NCBI GenBank assembly: GCA_016195985.1 | Contig: JACPYP010000004.1 | Coordinates: 42,300 to 106,299, forward strand | Direction of reading: 5' to 3' | DNA: 64,000 nucleotides | From: Acidobacteriota bacterium | GTDB taxonomy: Bacteria; Acidobacteriota; Holophagae; Holophagales; Holophagaceae | Shown here: in pieces, positions 51,584-60,112 of the stretch | Position numbering within the stretch: the first letter of the stretch is position 1 | How the letters are laid out: each line of letters starts with the position of its first letter | Notes under the pieces: model-generated | What the model saw: the letters and a program-made list of their open reading frames with translations, nothing else | Told to the model about the DNA's origin: nothing | The model's database searches: none | Position numbers and translations under genes: made by a program

Positions 51584-53218
51584 ATGGCACGAATCACACT
51601 CCCCGAAGGGCGCCTCTCGCTGAAGGCGAAGCTGGCCCGCCTGAGCCGCCGCATGCGGGATCCCGAGTGGCGGCGCTATGGTTTCACGCTGGCCTCCGGG
51701 AAGCTGCTGGGCCTGGTGGTGGTGATCGGGATGATGCTCCTCATCCCCGCGTTTCTGACCGGAACCCCCGCCTGGGCGGATGCTCCTGCGGGGGCAGCGG
51801 CCGTCGCGCAGGTCCCGCTTCCGGCCCTTCCTGCGGTGGCCGCCAGGGACGTGATCAACCCCCTGAACACCCTGTGGACCCTGGTGGCGGCCTTCCTCGT
51901 GTTCGCCATGCAGGCGGGCTTCGTCATGCTGGAGGCGGGCTTCTGCCGTTCGCGGGAAACCGTGAACGTGCTGGTGGAATGCGTCTTCGACACCTGCCTT
52001 TGCGGCATCCTGTTCTGGGCCTTCGGCTACGCGTTCATGTTCAGCGAGGGCAACGGATTCATCGGCTACCACTGGTTTTTCCTCAAGGGCGCCCCGGCGA
52101 CCTACGGCACCACCGGGGTGGCCATCCTGGCCCACTGGCTCTTCCAGTTCGCCTTCGCCGACACCTGCTCGACCATCACTTCCGGGGCCATGATCGGCCG
52201 CACGGATTTCATCGGGGACATCCTCTACAGCTTCGCCGTATCCGGTTTCATCTATCCCATCCTGGGCCACTGGGCCTGGGGCCCCGACGGCTTCCTGGCC
52301 ACCATGGGCGGCGCCGGCAAGTTCCTGCCCACCCTGGGCGTGAATTTCCACGATTTCGCCGGTTCCACGGTGGTGCATACCGTCGGCGGCGCCGTGGCCC
52401 TGGCGGGGGCCGTGGTCCTGGGGCCGAGGCTCGGCCGCAGGTTCAAGCGGGATGGCGGCGGCCCCATGACGCCCCACGATCTCACCATCGCCGTGTGCGG
52501 CGGACTCCTGCTCTGGTTCGGCTGGTACGGCTTCAACCCCGGCAGCACCCTGTCGGCCATGGATTTCGAAGGCATCGGCCGGGTGGCGGCCAATACCACC
52601 CTGGCCGCCTGCGCCGCGGGACTCAGCGCGGTGTGCCTCATCTACTTCCGCACAGACAAGTGGGATCCGGGCGCCATCACCAACGGTTTCTTGGCGGGCC
52701 TGGTGGCCATCACGGCGCCCTGCTACTGGGTGAGCCCCTTCGGCGCGGTGATGATCGGGGCCGTGGCGGGCGTCCTCGTCGTCTTCGCGGTGGACCTGAT
52801 GGAGCACCTGCGCATCGACGATCCCATCGGCGCGGTGCCAGTGCACATGGTCAACGGCATCTGGGGAACGCTCTCCCTCGGCTTCTTCGCCAGCGGCCAG
52901 TATTCGGCCATCGGCAGCGATCCCATCGCTCCGGACCTGTCCAGCAAGCTCACGGGCCTGTTCTACGGAGGGGGCTTCAAGGTGCTCGCGGCGCAGGCCA
53001 TCGGCAGCGGCATCGTCACGGTGGCGGCCCTGGCCGCGGGTTTCGCCGTGATGCTGGCCGTCGATGCCAAGGGCCTGCTCCGGCTATCCGAAGAAGGCGA
53101 GCACGACGGCCTGGACCTTCATGAGCACGGGATCTCCGCCTATCCCGAGTATGTGATTTCGGCGCTGGCCTCGCCGGCGGGGGCGCCCATCCGGGCGCAC
53201 GCCGCTGGCGAAGAATAA
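51584..53218 (+). CDS. amt: Ammonium transporter, Amt family
   Basis: A 544-aa inner-membrane channel. A long N-terminal extension with a helix (about 38-60) precedes the core. The core starts NTLWTLVAAFLVFAMQAGFVMLEAGFCR and has the conserved FADTCSTITSGAM, DFAGSTVVHTVGG (twin-His region), WFGWYGFNPGS and VHMVNGIWGT segments. The C-terminal tail is long and acidic. ATG at 51584 with AAGGAG upstream. It forms an operon with the PII gene 35 bp downstream, which normally blocks the channel under ammonium excess. Confidence 0.95.
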   Translation: MARITLPEGRLSLKAKLARLSRRMRDPEWRRYGFTLASGKLLGLVVVIGMMLLIPAFLTGTPAWADAPAGAAAVAQVPLPALPAVAARDVINPLNTLWTLVAAFLVFAMQAGFVMLEAGFCRSRETVNVLVECVFDTCLCGILFWAFGYAFMFSEGNGFIGYHWFFLKGAPATYGTTGVAILAHWLFQFAFADTCSTITSGAMIGRTDFIGDILYSFAVSGFIYPILGHWAWGPDGFLATMGGAGKFLPTLGVNFHDFAGSTVVHTVGGAVALAGAVVLGPRLGRRFKRDGGGPMTPHDLTIAVCGGLLLWFGWYGFNPGSTLSAMDFEGIGRVAANTTLAACAAGLSAVCLIYFRTDKWDPGAITNGFLAGLVAITAPCYWVSPFGAVMIGAVAGVLVVFAVDLMEHLRIDDPIGAVPVHMVNGIWGTLSLGFFASGQYSAIGSDPIAPDLSSKLTGLFYGGGFKVLAAQAIGSGIVTVAALAAGFAVMLAVDAKGLLRLSEEGEHDGLDLHEHGISAYPEYVISALASPAGAPIRAHAAGEE

Positions 53219-53253
53219 GCGGCATCCACCCACCGTCAGCCGAGGAGCCATCC

Positions 53254-53607
53254 ATGAAAATGATCATCGCCATCATCCGTCCAGATAAATTCGAGGCGGT
53301 CCAGGCCGCCCTGGTGGCCAGGGACATCTACCTCATGACCGTGTCCGACGTCCGGGGCTGCGGCACCCAGAAAGGGTTCGCCGAGCAGTTCCGGGGCAAC
53401 AAGATCGGGCTGGTGCGCCTGCTCCCCAAGGTCAAGCTGGAGATCGCGGTGAACGAGGAATTCGTCAAGCCCGCAGTGGAAGCGATCATGGCGGCGGCCA
53501 AATCGGAGCCCAGCCACCTGGGCGACGGCAAGGTCTTCGTGCTGAACCTGGAGGAGTGTTTCCGGGTGCGGACCGGCGAAACCGGCAGCGTCGCCATCGG
53601 GCCCTGA
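53254..53607 (+). CDS. glnK: Nitrogen regulatory PII protein, T-loop without the modifiable tyrosine
   Basis: A 117-aa PII trimer protein: MKMIIAIIRPDKFEAVQAAL and LPKVKLEIAV are typical. The T-loop reads TQKGFAEQFRGNKIGLVRLLPK. The tyrosine that GlnD uridylylates in proteobacterial PII proteins (ELYRGAEY) is absent: Tyr46 is Phe and the Tyr51 position is Ile or Gly. Control must therefore be by ATP/ADP and 2-oxoglutarate binding alone. Linkage to amt indicates that gating Amt is its main job. Confidence 0.92.
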   Translation: MKMIIAIIRPDKFEAVQAALVARDIYLMTVSDVRGCGTQKGFAEQFRGNKIGLVRLLPKVKLEIAVNEEFVKPAVEAIMAAAKSEPSHLGDGKVFVLNLEECFRVRTGETGSVAIGP

Positions 53608-54142
53608 TGCCGTTCGCATTCGATCGGGAAGGATGCGCCACGGATGGCACGGATTCACACGGATGAAAGAAAAACACCCCCTTCATCCCGGCTAAACGCC
53701 TTCTTTTCTTTTTGCCAGGATGGAGGGGATAAGCATAAGAGTCCGCCCTGAGCCCTGGAACCTGTGTCTGTGAGTCCCACGGCTTTTCAAACGCATGTTG
53801 GCCACGGATGGCACGGATTCACACGGATTTGAAAAGAGATGGGCCTGTGCCTATTGCATGTTTTTTGGAGGCTTCATGCGCGGGGGAAGCGCAGCCAGAC
53901 TGAAGGACTGGCGCATCCTTGAATCCGTGTGCATCCGCTCAATCCGTGGTTTCAATACGGCCTTAGCGACAACTGGTTTTTGCCGCGGACACGGGTTTAC
54001 TCAGATGAGGGCCCGTCGGGTTTCATTGCGTCAAAAAAGGGTCCAGATTCCCGGAATGTGACGGAAGTCTGCGCCCAGCCCCAGAGAATGGTCCGAGTCC
54101 GCTGCCATTGAACGCCCTTGCGTCATCCTTCCGGAGTCAGCC
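53608..54142. repeat. Gene-free interval with CACGGAT-type dispersed repeats
   Basis: This 535-bp interval contains no supportable gene. The 28-bp unit GCCACGGATGGCACGGATTC plus ACACGGAT occurs at 53637-53664 and again at 53801-53828, and a degenerate inverted copy lies at 53921-53950. Short T/C-rich tracts separate them. This resembles dispersed intergenic repeats seen in many environmental bacterial genomes. The promoter of the porin gene should lie in its last 100 bp, but I see no clear hexamers. Confidence 0.75.
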
Positions 54143-55036
54143 ATGCGCCTGCTCAACGTCCTCCCGGTCCTCGGAGTGCTCACCGCGAGCCTGGCCGCCC
54201 AGAGCCCCGCCGCGCCCGCCGCGCCGCCCACGCTCCTGGGCTTCGCGGTGAGCGGCTCCGCGACCTTCGGCTCCCAGTACATCTTCCGGGGCCTGACGCA
54301 GACAGACGGCAAGCCCACCGTCCAGGGCGAGCTGGACCTGGTCCATCCTTCCGGGTTCTATCTCAGCGCGGCCATGAGCAACATCTCCTGGTTCACGGAC
54401 CAGAACGCCAACCTGGCCAGCGCGCCGGTTTCGCTGGCCTCGCCGGGCGGAGGCAAGGTGAATTCCGCCGCCGTGGAACTGGACCTTTTCGGCGGCTACA
54501 AGTGGGGCTTCGCCAAGGACTGGACCTTGGACGCGGGGCTCTACCGCTACCTTTATCCCGGCAGCTATACCGCCCTCGGTGTCTTCCGGAATCCGGCTAC
54601 CACCGAGGCCTACCTGGGGCTGGGCTATTCCTGGGCAAGCGTGAAATATTCACGCGTGTTGAGCGCCAACAGCTTCGGAACCTACAACGCCGAAGGGGCC
54701 ACCTACGTCGATCTCAGCCTCTCCATCCCCCTGGGAGAGAGCGGGTGGACGGTGCTGCTGCACGGCGGCCACTGCGCTTATCCTTCGAATGCCAATCCGG
54801 ATTTCTTCACCAACGCCAATACGGGACGGCTGACCGGGGACAACTCCCTCTTCAGCTATTCGGATTTCAAAGTGGGCATCGCCAAGGAGGTGAAGGGCTA
54901 CACCTTCACCCTGGCGGCCACGGATGCCGACACCAAGGCCCGCGCCGCGGACAACGACGTGCTGGTCTACGAAAATGCCGCCGGCCGCAACATCGGCAAG
55001 GGCCGGCTGACCTTCACGGTTTCCAAGGCGTTCTAG
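54143..55036 (+). CDS. TorF-family putative porin
   Basis: A 297-aa outer-membrane protein with a signal peptide (about 1-20, ASLAAQS). The mature start GFAVSGSATFGSQYIFRGLTQTDGKPTVQGELDL is the hallmark of the TorF/Gcw_chp family (strand, then YxFRGxxxT). It ends in aromatic Phe (TVSKAF), as barrels do. Such porins are often linked to amt-glnK, as here, and may admit ammonium or other small solutes; this role is inferred. ATG at 54143 with GGAG upstream. Confidence 0.85.
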   Translation: MRLLNVLPVLGVLTASLAAQSPAAPAAPPTLLGFAVSGSATFGSQYIFRGLTQTDGKPTVQGELDLVHPSGFYLSAAMSNISWFTDQNANLASAPVSLASPGGGKVNSAAVELDLFGGYKWGFAKDWTLDAGLYRYLYPGSYTALGVFRNPATTEAYLGLGYSWASVKYSRVLSANSFGTYNAEGATYVDLSLSIPLGESGWTVLLHGGHCAYPSNANPDFFTNANTGRLTGDNSLFSYSDFKVGIAKEVKGYTFTLAATDADTKARAADNDVLVYENAAGRNIGKGRLTFTVSKAF

Positions 55037-55118
55037 TACCAGGTCGCCATCAACAAGAGAGATCCACCACGGAGACGCAGAGCCCTTGGAGGCCTCCGTG
55101 CCGCTCCGCCTCGCAGAG

Positions 55119-55143
55119 AAAGGGCCCGCACCGCGGGCCCTTT
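55119..55143. terminator. Bidirectional terminator between convergent genes
   Basis: AAAGGGCCCGC - ACC - GCGGGCCCTTT, an 11-bp perfect stem with a 3-nt loop, followed by CTTC. The flanking A and T runs let it work for both the porin gene and the convergent lipoprotein gene. Confidence 0.85.
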
Positions 55144-55161
55144 CTTCATGGGCCTGTCCGC

Positions 55162-57684
55162 CTACTGCACGGCCTTGCCTTCGGAGTATTTCAGCGTGAC
55201 GCCGGTGGGCACGGCGCCCAGGTTGGGATCCGTGAAGGCGGGGATGAGGGCCGGATCGCTGAGGTTGACGGCCTGGGCCGCCGTGAGGCTCAGCGAGGGA
55301 TCGGGCGTGGCGGCGAGCTTCAGGTAGAGGCCCGTTTCCAGCGGCTTGACGAGGTAGGTCTTGGCGCCGTTGAGGGCGTCCGTGACGGTGGTGCCCTCGG
55401 GGATGTTGACGATCTTGCTGGCCACCTCGTCCGTGAGGGTCCAGTCGTTCCGGGAGAGTTCGTCGAAAAATTCGGGGAGGCCGTGCATCCATCCATCGAA
55501 CTGGAGGGAGTAGGTCTTGGACTGGCCTTTGACGGAGAGGGTCAGGGGCGCCAAGGCGATGGGGTTGTCCAGCAGCTTGTAGGTGCGGGCGCCGCCCGTG
55601 TCCTGGGTGTAGAGGAAGGTCTGGATGGCGAAGGTTTCGCCCTGGCGCGGGTAATCCCAGTTGAACTGGATGCCCGTGCTCTGTCCCGCGCCGTCGTAGC
55701 CCACCAGGCCCCACTGCCCGCTGGCGACCACTCCGCCGACTTGAGGGGCGGGGTTCTGGTTGGCGTCCTGGGTGCCCACGGTGAGGTAGAGAAGCTTCAA
55801 GAAGGTGGGGCTTCCAGGCGTCGTGTCGAAGCGGTAGGTGGAGGTTCCCCCGGGATTCTGGGGGCTGGCCCACTGGGGCCTGAAGGTGGCCACGCTGCCC
55901 AGCAAGGCGGCGGCGTTCACGGGGTTCGCCGGATTCTGGAGTTCGATTTTCACGTCATAAACGGCTGTGCCCGTGCGGGTGACCAGGTAGTTCCCGCCCT
56001 GCTTGTTGATGTAGTACTGGAAGTTCAGATTCAGCGTGAAGGGCTGGTCGCCGGCGGGATCGAAGACGGGCGTCCAGGTCTGCTCGTTGAAGGAGAGCAC
56101 CTTCTTGACCACCCATCCATTGGCCCCCGTGTACTGGATGAAGACGGAACCGCCGATGTCCACCCAGAGGCGGTCCGAGGCCGCAGGGGCGTAGGGCGTG
56201 CCCGTGCTCATCATCTGTCCGGTCGCGGGGTCGGAGGTGGCCAGGAAGAATCCCGAGCCCGCCATGTAGACGTACTCCCGGGGCTGCTGGGCCGTCTGGT
56301 CCCAGCGGTGGAGGCCCACGAATTTCCTGGGCTGCTGGACGAGGCTCGAGAAATCGGTGAACGGCGCGCCCTGGTCGGTCCACTGGGATCCGTCATAGAC
56401 CAATTCGCGGTGGATGTTCACCCAGGTTTCCACGGGGATGTTGAGGAGGTCGTTCACGTCGGCGGCGGCCAGGGTGCGCTTGGTCAGCACGCCTGTGAAG
56501 GAGGCCGTCTGGTAGGTTTCGGCGTTCGTGCCGCGGTCCTGCCGCGTCACCGTCGTGCCGTCCGGAAGGATCCCGCCGTTCTGTCCGGCCCAAAGCTGGT
56601 GCCGGCCCTGCCAGGCGCCGTAGTAGCCGTATCCAGGCGTCCCGCCCGAAGTGTAGGACACCGGGAAGCCGAAGGCGTGGCTCTTCAGGACGTCGGCGCC
56701 GGTGGCCGCGTCGAACATGCCGTAGCGGTGGACGATCTCTACGGTGGCGGCGCGGTCCTTGTAGACATCCTTGATCTCGTCCCTGATGCGGAGCTGGGCT
56801 GGATTGTAGGCGTAGGCCACGGTCTTTTGGACGCGTGTCTGTCCGTTGTTTTCGGGGTAATTGATCTTGCCGAACCCGTTCTGGTCCGAACGGCTCATGA
56901 AGGCCCTCATGGTTTCCACGGGACCGTCATGGGCTTCGGACTGGTTCATGCTCACCAGGGTTTCCCCGGAAGGGCCGATGGAGGCTTTGGCGGCGAAGAA
57001 GGAGGTTCCCGCCGGGTCCAGCTTGGCGTTGAGGGTCCAGACGCCGTAGTCCTGGTAGGTTCCGTCGCTGCGCTTGGTGGCCGAGGCGTAGATCTTGAAC
57101 TCGGCCTTGATGATCCGCCCGCCGTCATCGATCCAGGTGCGGACGCGGTTCACATCCTTGTCGCCCTCCTTGATCATGGCCGAATCCACCACCCAGGTCT
57201 GGGTCGACTTGGATTCGTTCCCCTTGTCCTCCTGTTCCCAGGACACGATGGCTTTGTAGGGCCCGGCGTTGAGGTTCTCCTTGTCCGCATAATGGGTCTG
57301 CGCCATGGCGTTCAGGATGGTCTGGATGATGGAGAACTGGCTCACGGCATGTTCCGCCACGAACTTCGTGCCCTTGGCGTTCGTGTAGTCGGTGCCTGGA
57401 TCCGTGGCCAGGGGCAGGGCCATCACGGCCGGAAGGGCCGAGGGCCCGCCGGCATGGGTGCCGGGGGACGTGATGATCAGGGCGCTGCCGGCCTTGGGGG
57501 CCACCGCGGAAATCTCCGAAGGCACGGTGAATCCCACCGTAGGGGCGGCCGGGGGCGTTGGCGGAGGCGCGGGAGGCGCGGCGCCGGTCGACGAACCGCC
57601 GCCGCCGCAGGCCGCGAGCCCGCCGAGGAGGGCCAGGCCGAGCAGGACCTGACTGTGGGTGATTTGGTTCGACCTGCCGTTCAT
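55162..57684 (-). CDS. Large orphan lipoprotein
   Basis: An 840-aa exported lipoprotein: a signal peptide with lipobox GGLAAC, then a Gly/Ser and Pro-rich linker (PPAPPPTPPAAP). The rest is beta-rich with many Trp, Tyr and Gly residues and no repeat or catalytic motif that I recognise. The ATG at 57684 (MNGRSNQ) follows GGAGG at 5 nt. It is probably surface or periplasmic. It is not obviously linked to any neighbour. Function unknown. Confidence 0.7.
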   Translation of the reverse strand: MNGRSNQITHSQVLLGLALLGGLAACGGGGSSTGAAPPAPPPTPPAAPTVGFTVPSEISAVAPKAGSALIITSPGTHAGGPSALPAVMALPLATDPGTDYTNAKGTKFVAEHAVSQFSIIQTILNAMAQTHYADKENLNAGPYKAIVSWEQEDKGNESKSTQTWVVDSAMIKEGDKDVNRVRTWIDDGGRIIKAEFKIYASATKRSDGTYQDYGVWTLNAKLDPAGTSFFAAKASIGPSGETLVSMNQSEAHDGPVETMRAFMSRSDQNGFGKINYPENNGQTRVQKTVAYAYNPAQLRIRDEIKDVYKDRAATVEIVHRYGMFDAATGADVLKSHAFGFPVSYTSGGTPGYGYYGAWQGRHQLWAGQNGGILPDGTTVTRQDRGTNAETYQTASFTGVLTKRTLAAADVNDLLNIPVETWVNIHRELVYDGSQWTDQGAPFTDFSSLVQQPRKFVGLHRWDQTAQQPREYVYMAGSGFFLATSDPATGQMMSTGTPYAPAASDRLWVDIGGSVFIQYTGANGWVVKKVLSFNEQTWTPVFDPAGDQPFTLNLNFQYYINKQGGNYLVTRTGTAVYDVKIELQNPANPVNAAALLGSVATFRPQWASPQNPGGTSTYRFDTTPGSPTFLKLLYLTVGTQDANQNPAPQVGGVVASGQWGLVGYDGAGQSTGIQFNWDYPRQGETFAIQTFLYTQDTGGARTYKLLDNPIALAPLTLSVKGQSKTYSLQFDGWMHGLPEFFDELSRNDWTLTDEVASKIVNIPEGTTVTDALNGAKTYLVKPLETGLYLKLAATPDPSLSLTAAQAVNLSDPALIPAFTDPNLGAVPTGVTLKYSEGKAVQ

Positions 57685-57906
57685 CGCCACCTCCAAGGAA
57701 ACCGGAGGGTTTTCCTCCGGACAGCCACACCCTTCCCAGGCCGCCGGCGCAGCTGGGATATCCCCTTCATGTCATCCGGTGAAAGAAGAGCGCCTTCCGC
57801 TGCCCGTGGTCCGGGCATGCGTGGGAGCGCTCTCTCTAGTAGGGCGTTGTATCGGAAGCCGTTTGCCGGGACTTGAGGGGTTCCGCCCGGATTCCGTTGG
57901 CGGGGG

Positions 57907-59994
57907 TCAGTGGATCTGTCTGAGGGCCTTTTCCGTGGCCTCCAGCAGGGCCTCAGGGCCCACGGGGCGGCCCGTGGCCTTCTGCATCCAGAGGTCCGGC
58001 GTCAGACGGCCCTGGGTGGCCATGCGCTCAAAGGTCTCGCCCAGGCGGCCGGTCTTCTCGATCTCATGCTCGATCTGGAAGGCGATCATGTGGCCGATGG
58101 GGTAATCGGGCAGGTAGAGGAAGCTGCTGATCATGTGGCTGTAGATGCCCAGCAGCACGCAGTCCTTCTGGCCCAGCACAGGCGCGTAGTAGCGGTTCCA
58201 GACATCCTTCGAGATGGACAGCACCGCCTCCTTCAGCTGGCTGGGCGTGGCCGCGGGGTGGTCGTACATCCAGTGCCACACGGCGGTGTCCACCAGGCCC
58301 ACGCCCGCGATCTCGTAGGTGCCCCAAAAATCGTTGAGGGTCTTCTCGGCCAGAGCCTTGGCGTCCGGCGCGGGCTGGCCCAGCAGTTTGAGGTCCTGGG
58401 CCTGGAACACGAAGGCCAGGGCTTCGGTGAAGGCGGTGTTGGGCACGCCGTTCAGCAGCCAGTGGTCCACGTTCACGAGCGAGAAGGTCTGCTCCACGTT
58501 GTGGCCCATCTCGTGGACGGCGATGTTGAAGCCCTTGTAGTCCATGCCGTCGGCGCCCACGCGGGTGCGCAGGTGGGCGTTGTCCGCGCGGCGCTGGGCG
58601 CCCATGGCGTGGCCGGATCCGCGGGCGGGATCCACCTCGATGCGGCTGGCCAGCCAGGCGGAACGCTCGGGGCTGAAGCCCAGGCCCTTGAGCAGGTTCG
58701 GCATGTCGGCCTTGTAGGCGGCAGCGGTGGGGTACTTGGCCTTGAGCAGCGCGTCCAGCTTGGCCTCATCCAGGCTGGCGCCGGGCCGGAAGCCGTTGTA
58801 CCAGATGTCGAAGGGCTCGAGCTTGCGGCCCAGGCGGCGCTCCATGACCTGGGCCACCTGCTTGAGCAGGGGGCTGGAGCAGACCGCTTCCAGCATCTGC
58901 TTCACCCGGGCCTCGGGCAGCTGGCGGCCCTCCTCGTAGCTGCGGGCGATGTGGGTGGGTGCGGTGGGGCTGTAGGGATCGGCCTTCTTCATGGCCAGGA
59001 AGCAGTCCAGCAGCACCTTGTAGCGGGTGTCGGGTTCCGGGGCGGCGGTGGGCTTGAAGCCCGCGGGAGCCCTGCGGTCGCTGTCGCTGACCGTGGCGGC
59101 CTTCACTTCGTTGGTGAAGGGATTCCAGTCCACCAGGGGGTTGTCGATGACGTCGGCGGGGATGGTCTGGGTGACGATGCGCTCCATCACCTTCTGGATG
59201 CTGCGCTGATGCGCGAGGCCGGCGCTGCCCTGGGCGTAGCGGCTCTTCAGCTCGTCGCGCAGGTTCCAGTGGGAGAGCAGGCGCTTCTTGGGCTCGAAGA
59301 GGCGCTGGCCCTTGGCGTCCACCAGGTGGTGCATCCAGATGTTGTAGGAGGCGATGTACCGTTCGGCCTGGCCACTGGCTTCGGCGGCGGCCTGGTTTAC
59401 CTCTGCGGGCACGCGGCGGGAGAAGAGGTCCGTCAGCCGGGCCTCGGCCCACTGGCGGCGGGTCCAGGTGTCTCCGGCCTTCAGGCGGTCCTCCAGGTTG
59501 GACAGGGGGAAGTTCAACAGCACCACGAAGGCCAGCTTGTTGGCGAAGGCATCGTCGATGAAGTGGGCGCCCGGGTCGTAGCCGGACAGGATCTCGTCCA
59601 CGGGCAGCACGGGGCCCAGGTCCAGGTCCGTGTGCCAGCGGTAGTCCCGGCCGATCTCGTGGGCGTGGCCGAAATAGCTCTCCAGGGTGAATTCCAGGCG
59701 GCCGAAGAGGGCGTCCAGGGCCTTCTGGTCCCCGGCGAACTGGGCCTTCACGAAGGCGGCGAAGGCCTTGCTGTCCCCATCTTCCGCCCGCCAGAAGGCG
59801 CGGGCCTGTTTCAGCCCCCGCTCGATGCGCCCGCGCTGGGCCTCGCCGTGCTGGGCCACCAGTTCCCTCGTCAGGGCCGCGGTTGCCATTTCCTGGGCCG
59901 TTCGAGCCGCCTGGGCCGCGGGAGGGGTCAGGGCGCCCGCCATGGGACTGGCCAGGGCGGCGGTGAGGAGGGCGGCGGTTCCGATGGGTCTCAT
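57907..59994 (-). CDS. Exported HExxH zinc metallopeptidase (gluzincin-like)
   Basis: A 695-aa mostly helical protein with a signal peptide (about 1-21). The zinc motif is in FNIAVHEMGHNVEQTF, and a probable third ligand Glu is in NTAFTEALAFVFQ about 27 residues further on, giving HExxH-x(n)-E as in M3-type gluzincins. A late segment, GIYSHMISSFLYLPDYPIGHMIAFQIEHEIEK, also resembles M3/M32 oligopeptidases. I cannot assign the exact family. The ATG at 59994 follows GAGGAA. It probably cleaves peptides in the periplasm. Confidence 0.78.
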   Translation of the reverse strand: MRPIGTAALLTAALASPMAGALTPPAAQAARTAQEMATAALTRELVAQHGEAQRGRIERGLKQARAFWRAEDGDSKAFAAFVKAQFAGDQKALDALFGRLEFTLESYFGHAHEIGRDYRWHTDLDLGPVLPVDEILSGYDPGAHFIDDAFANKLAFVVLLNFPLSNLEDRLKAGDTWTRRQWAEARLTDLFSRRVPAEVNQAAAEASGQAERYIASYNIWMHHLVDAKGQRLFEPKKRLLSHWNLRDELKSRYAQGSAGLAHQRSIQKVMERIVTQTIPADVIDNPLVDWNPFTNEVKAATVSDSDRRAPAGFKPTAAPEPDTRYKVLLDCFLAMKKADPYSPTAPTHIARSYEEGRQLPEARVKQMLEAVCSSPLLKQVAQVMERRLGRKLEPFDIWYNGFRPGASLDEAKLDALLKAKYPTAAAYKADMPNLLKGLGFSPERSAWLASRIEVDPARGSGHAMGAQRRADNAHLRTRVGADGMDYKGFNIAVHEMGHNVEQTFSLVNVDHWLLNGVPNTAFTEALAFVFQAQDLKLLGQPAPDAKALAEKTLNDFWGTYEIAGVGLVDTAVWHWMYDHPAATPSQLKEAVLSISKDVWNRYYAPVLGQKDCVLLGIYSHMISSFLYLPDYPIGHMIAFQIEHEIEKTGRLGETFERMATQGRLTPDLWMQKATGRPVGPEALLEATEKALRQIH

Positions 59995-60112
59995 GGGCTT
60001 CCTCGTTGACGGGTATTCCAGTTTACCGGGTGGTCGAGAGCAGCTCCCCATCGAAAACTGACCGTTTCGTCCGGTACAGTTGGGGATAGCCCCCACCCTG
60101 CAAGGATCCGAC

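Noticed and set aside
53645..53660. TGGCAC in the intergenic repeat as a sigma-54 promoter
   Set aside because: There is no GC at the required 10-bp spacing after GG, and the sequence belongs to a repeat occurring twice.
54118..57876. Very long plus-strand open frame (about 1250 codons) across the porin and lipoprotein genes
   Set aside because: It crosses a confident porin gene in another frame and the antisense of the lipoprotein gene, has low-complexity Gly/Arg composition and no domain. High-GC antisense frame.
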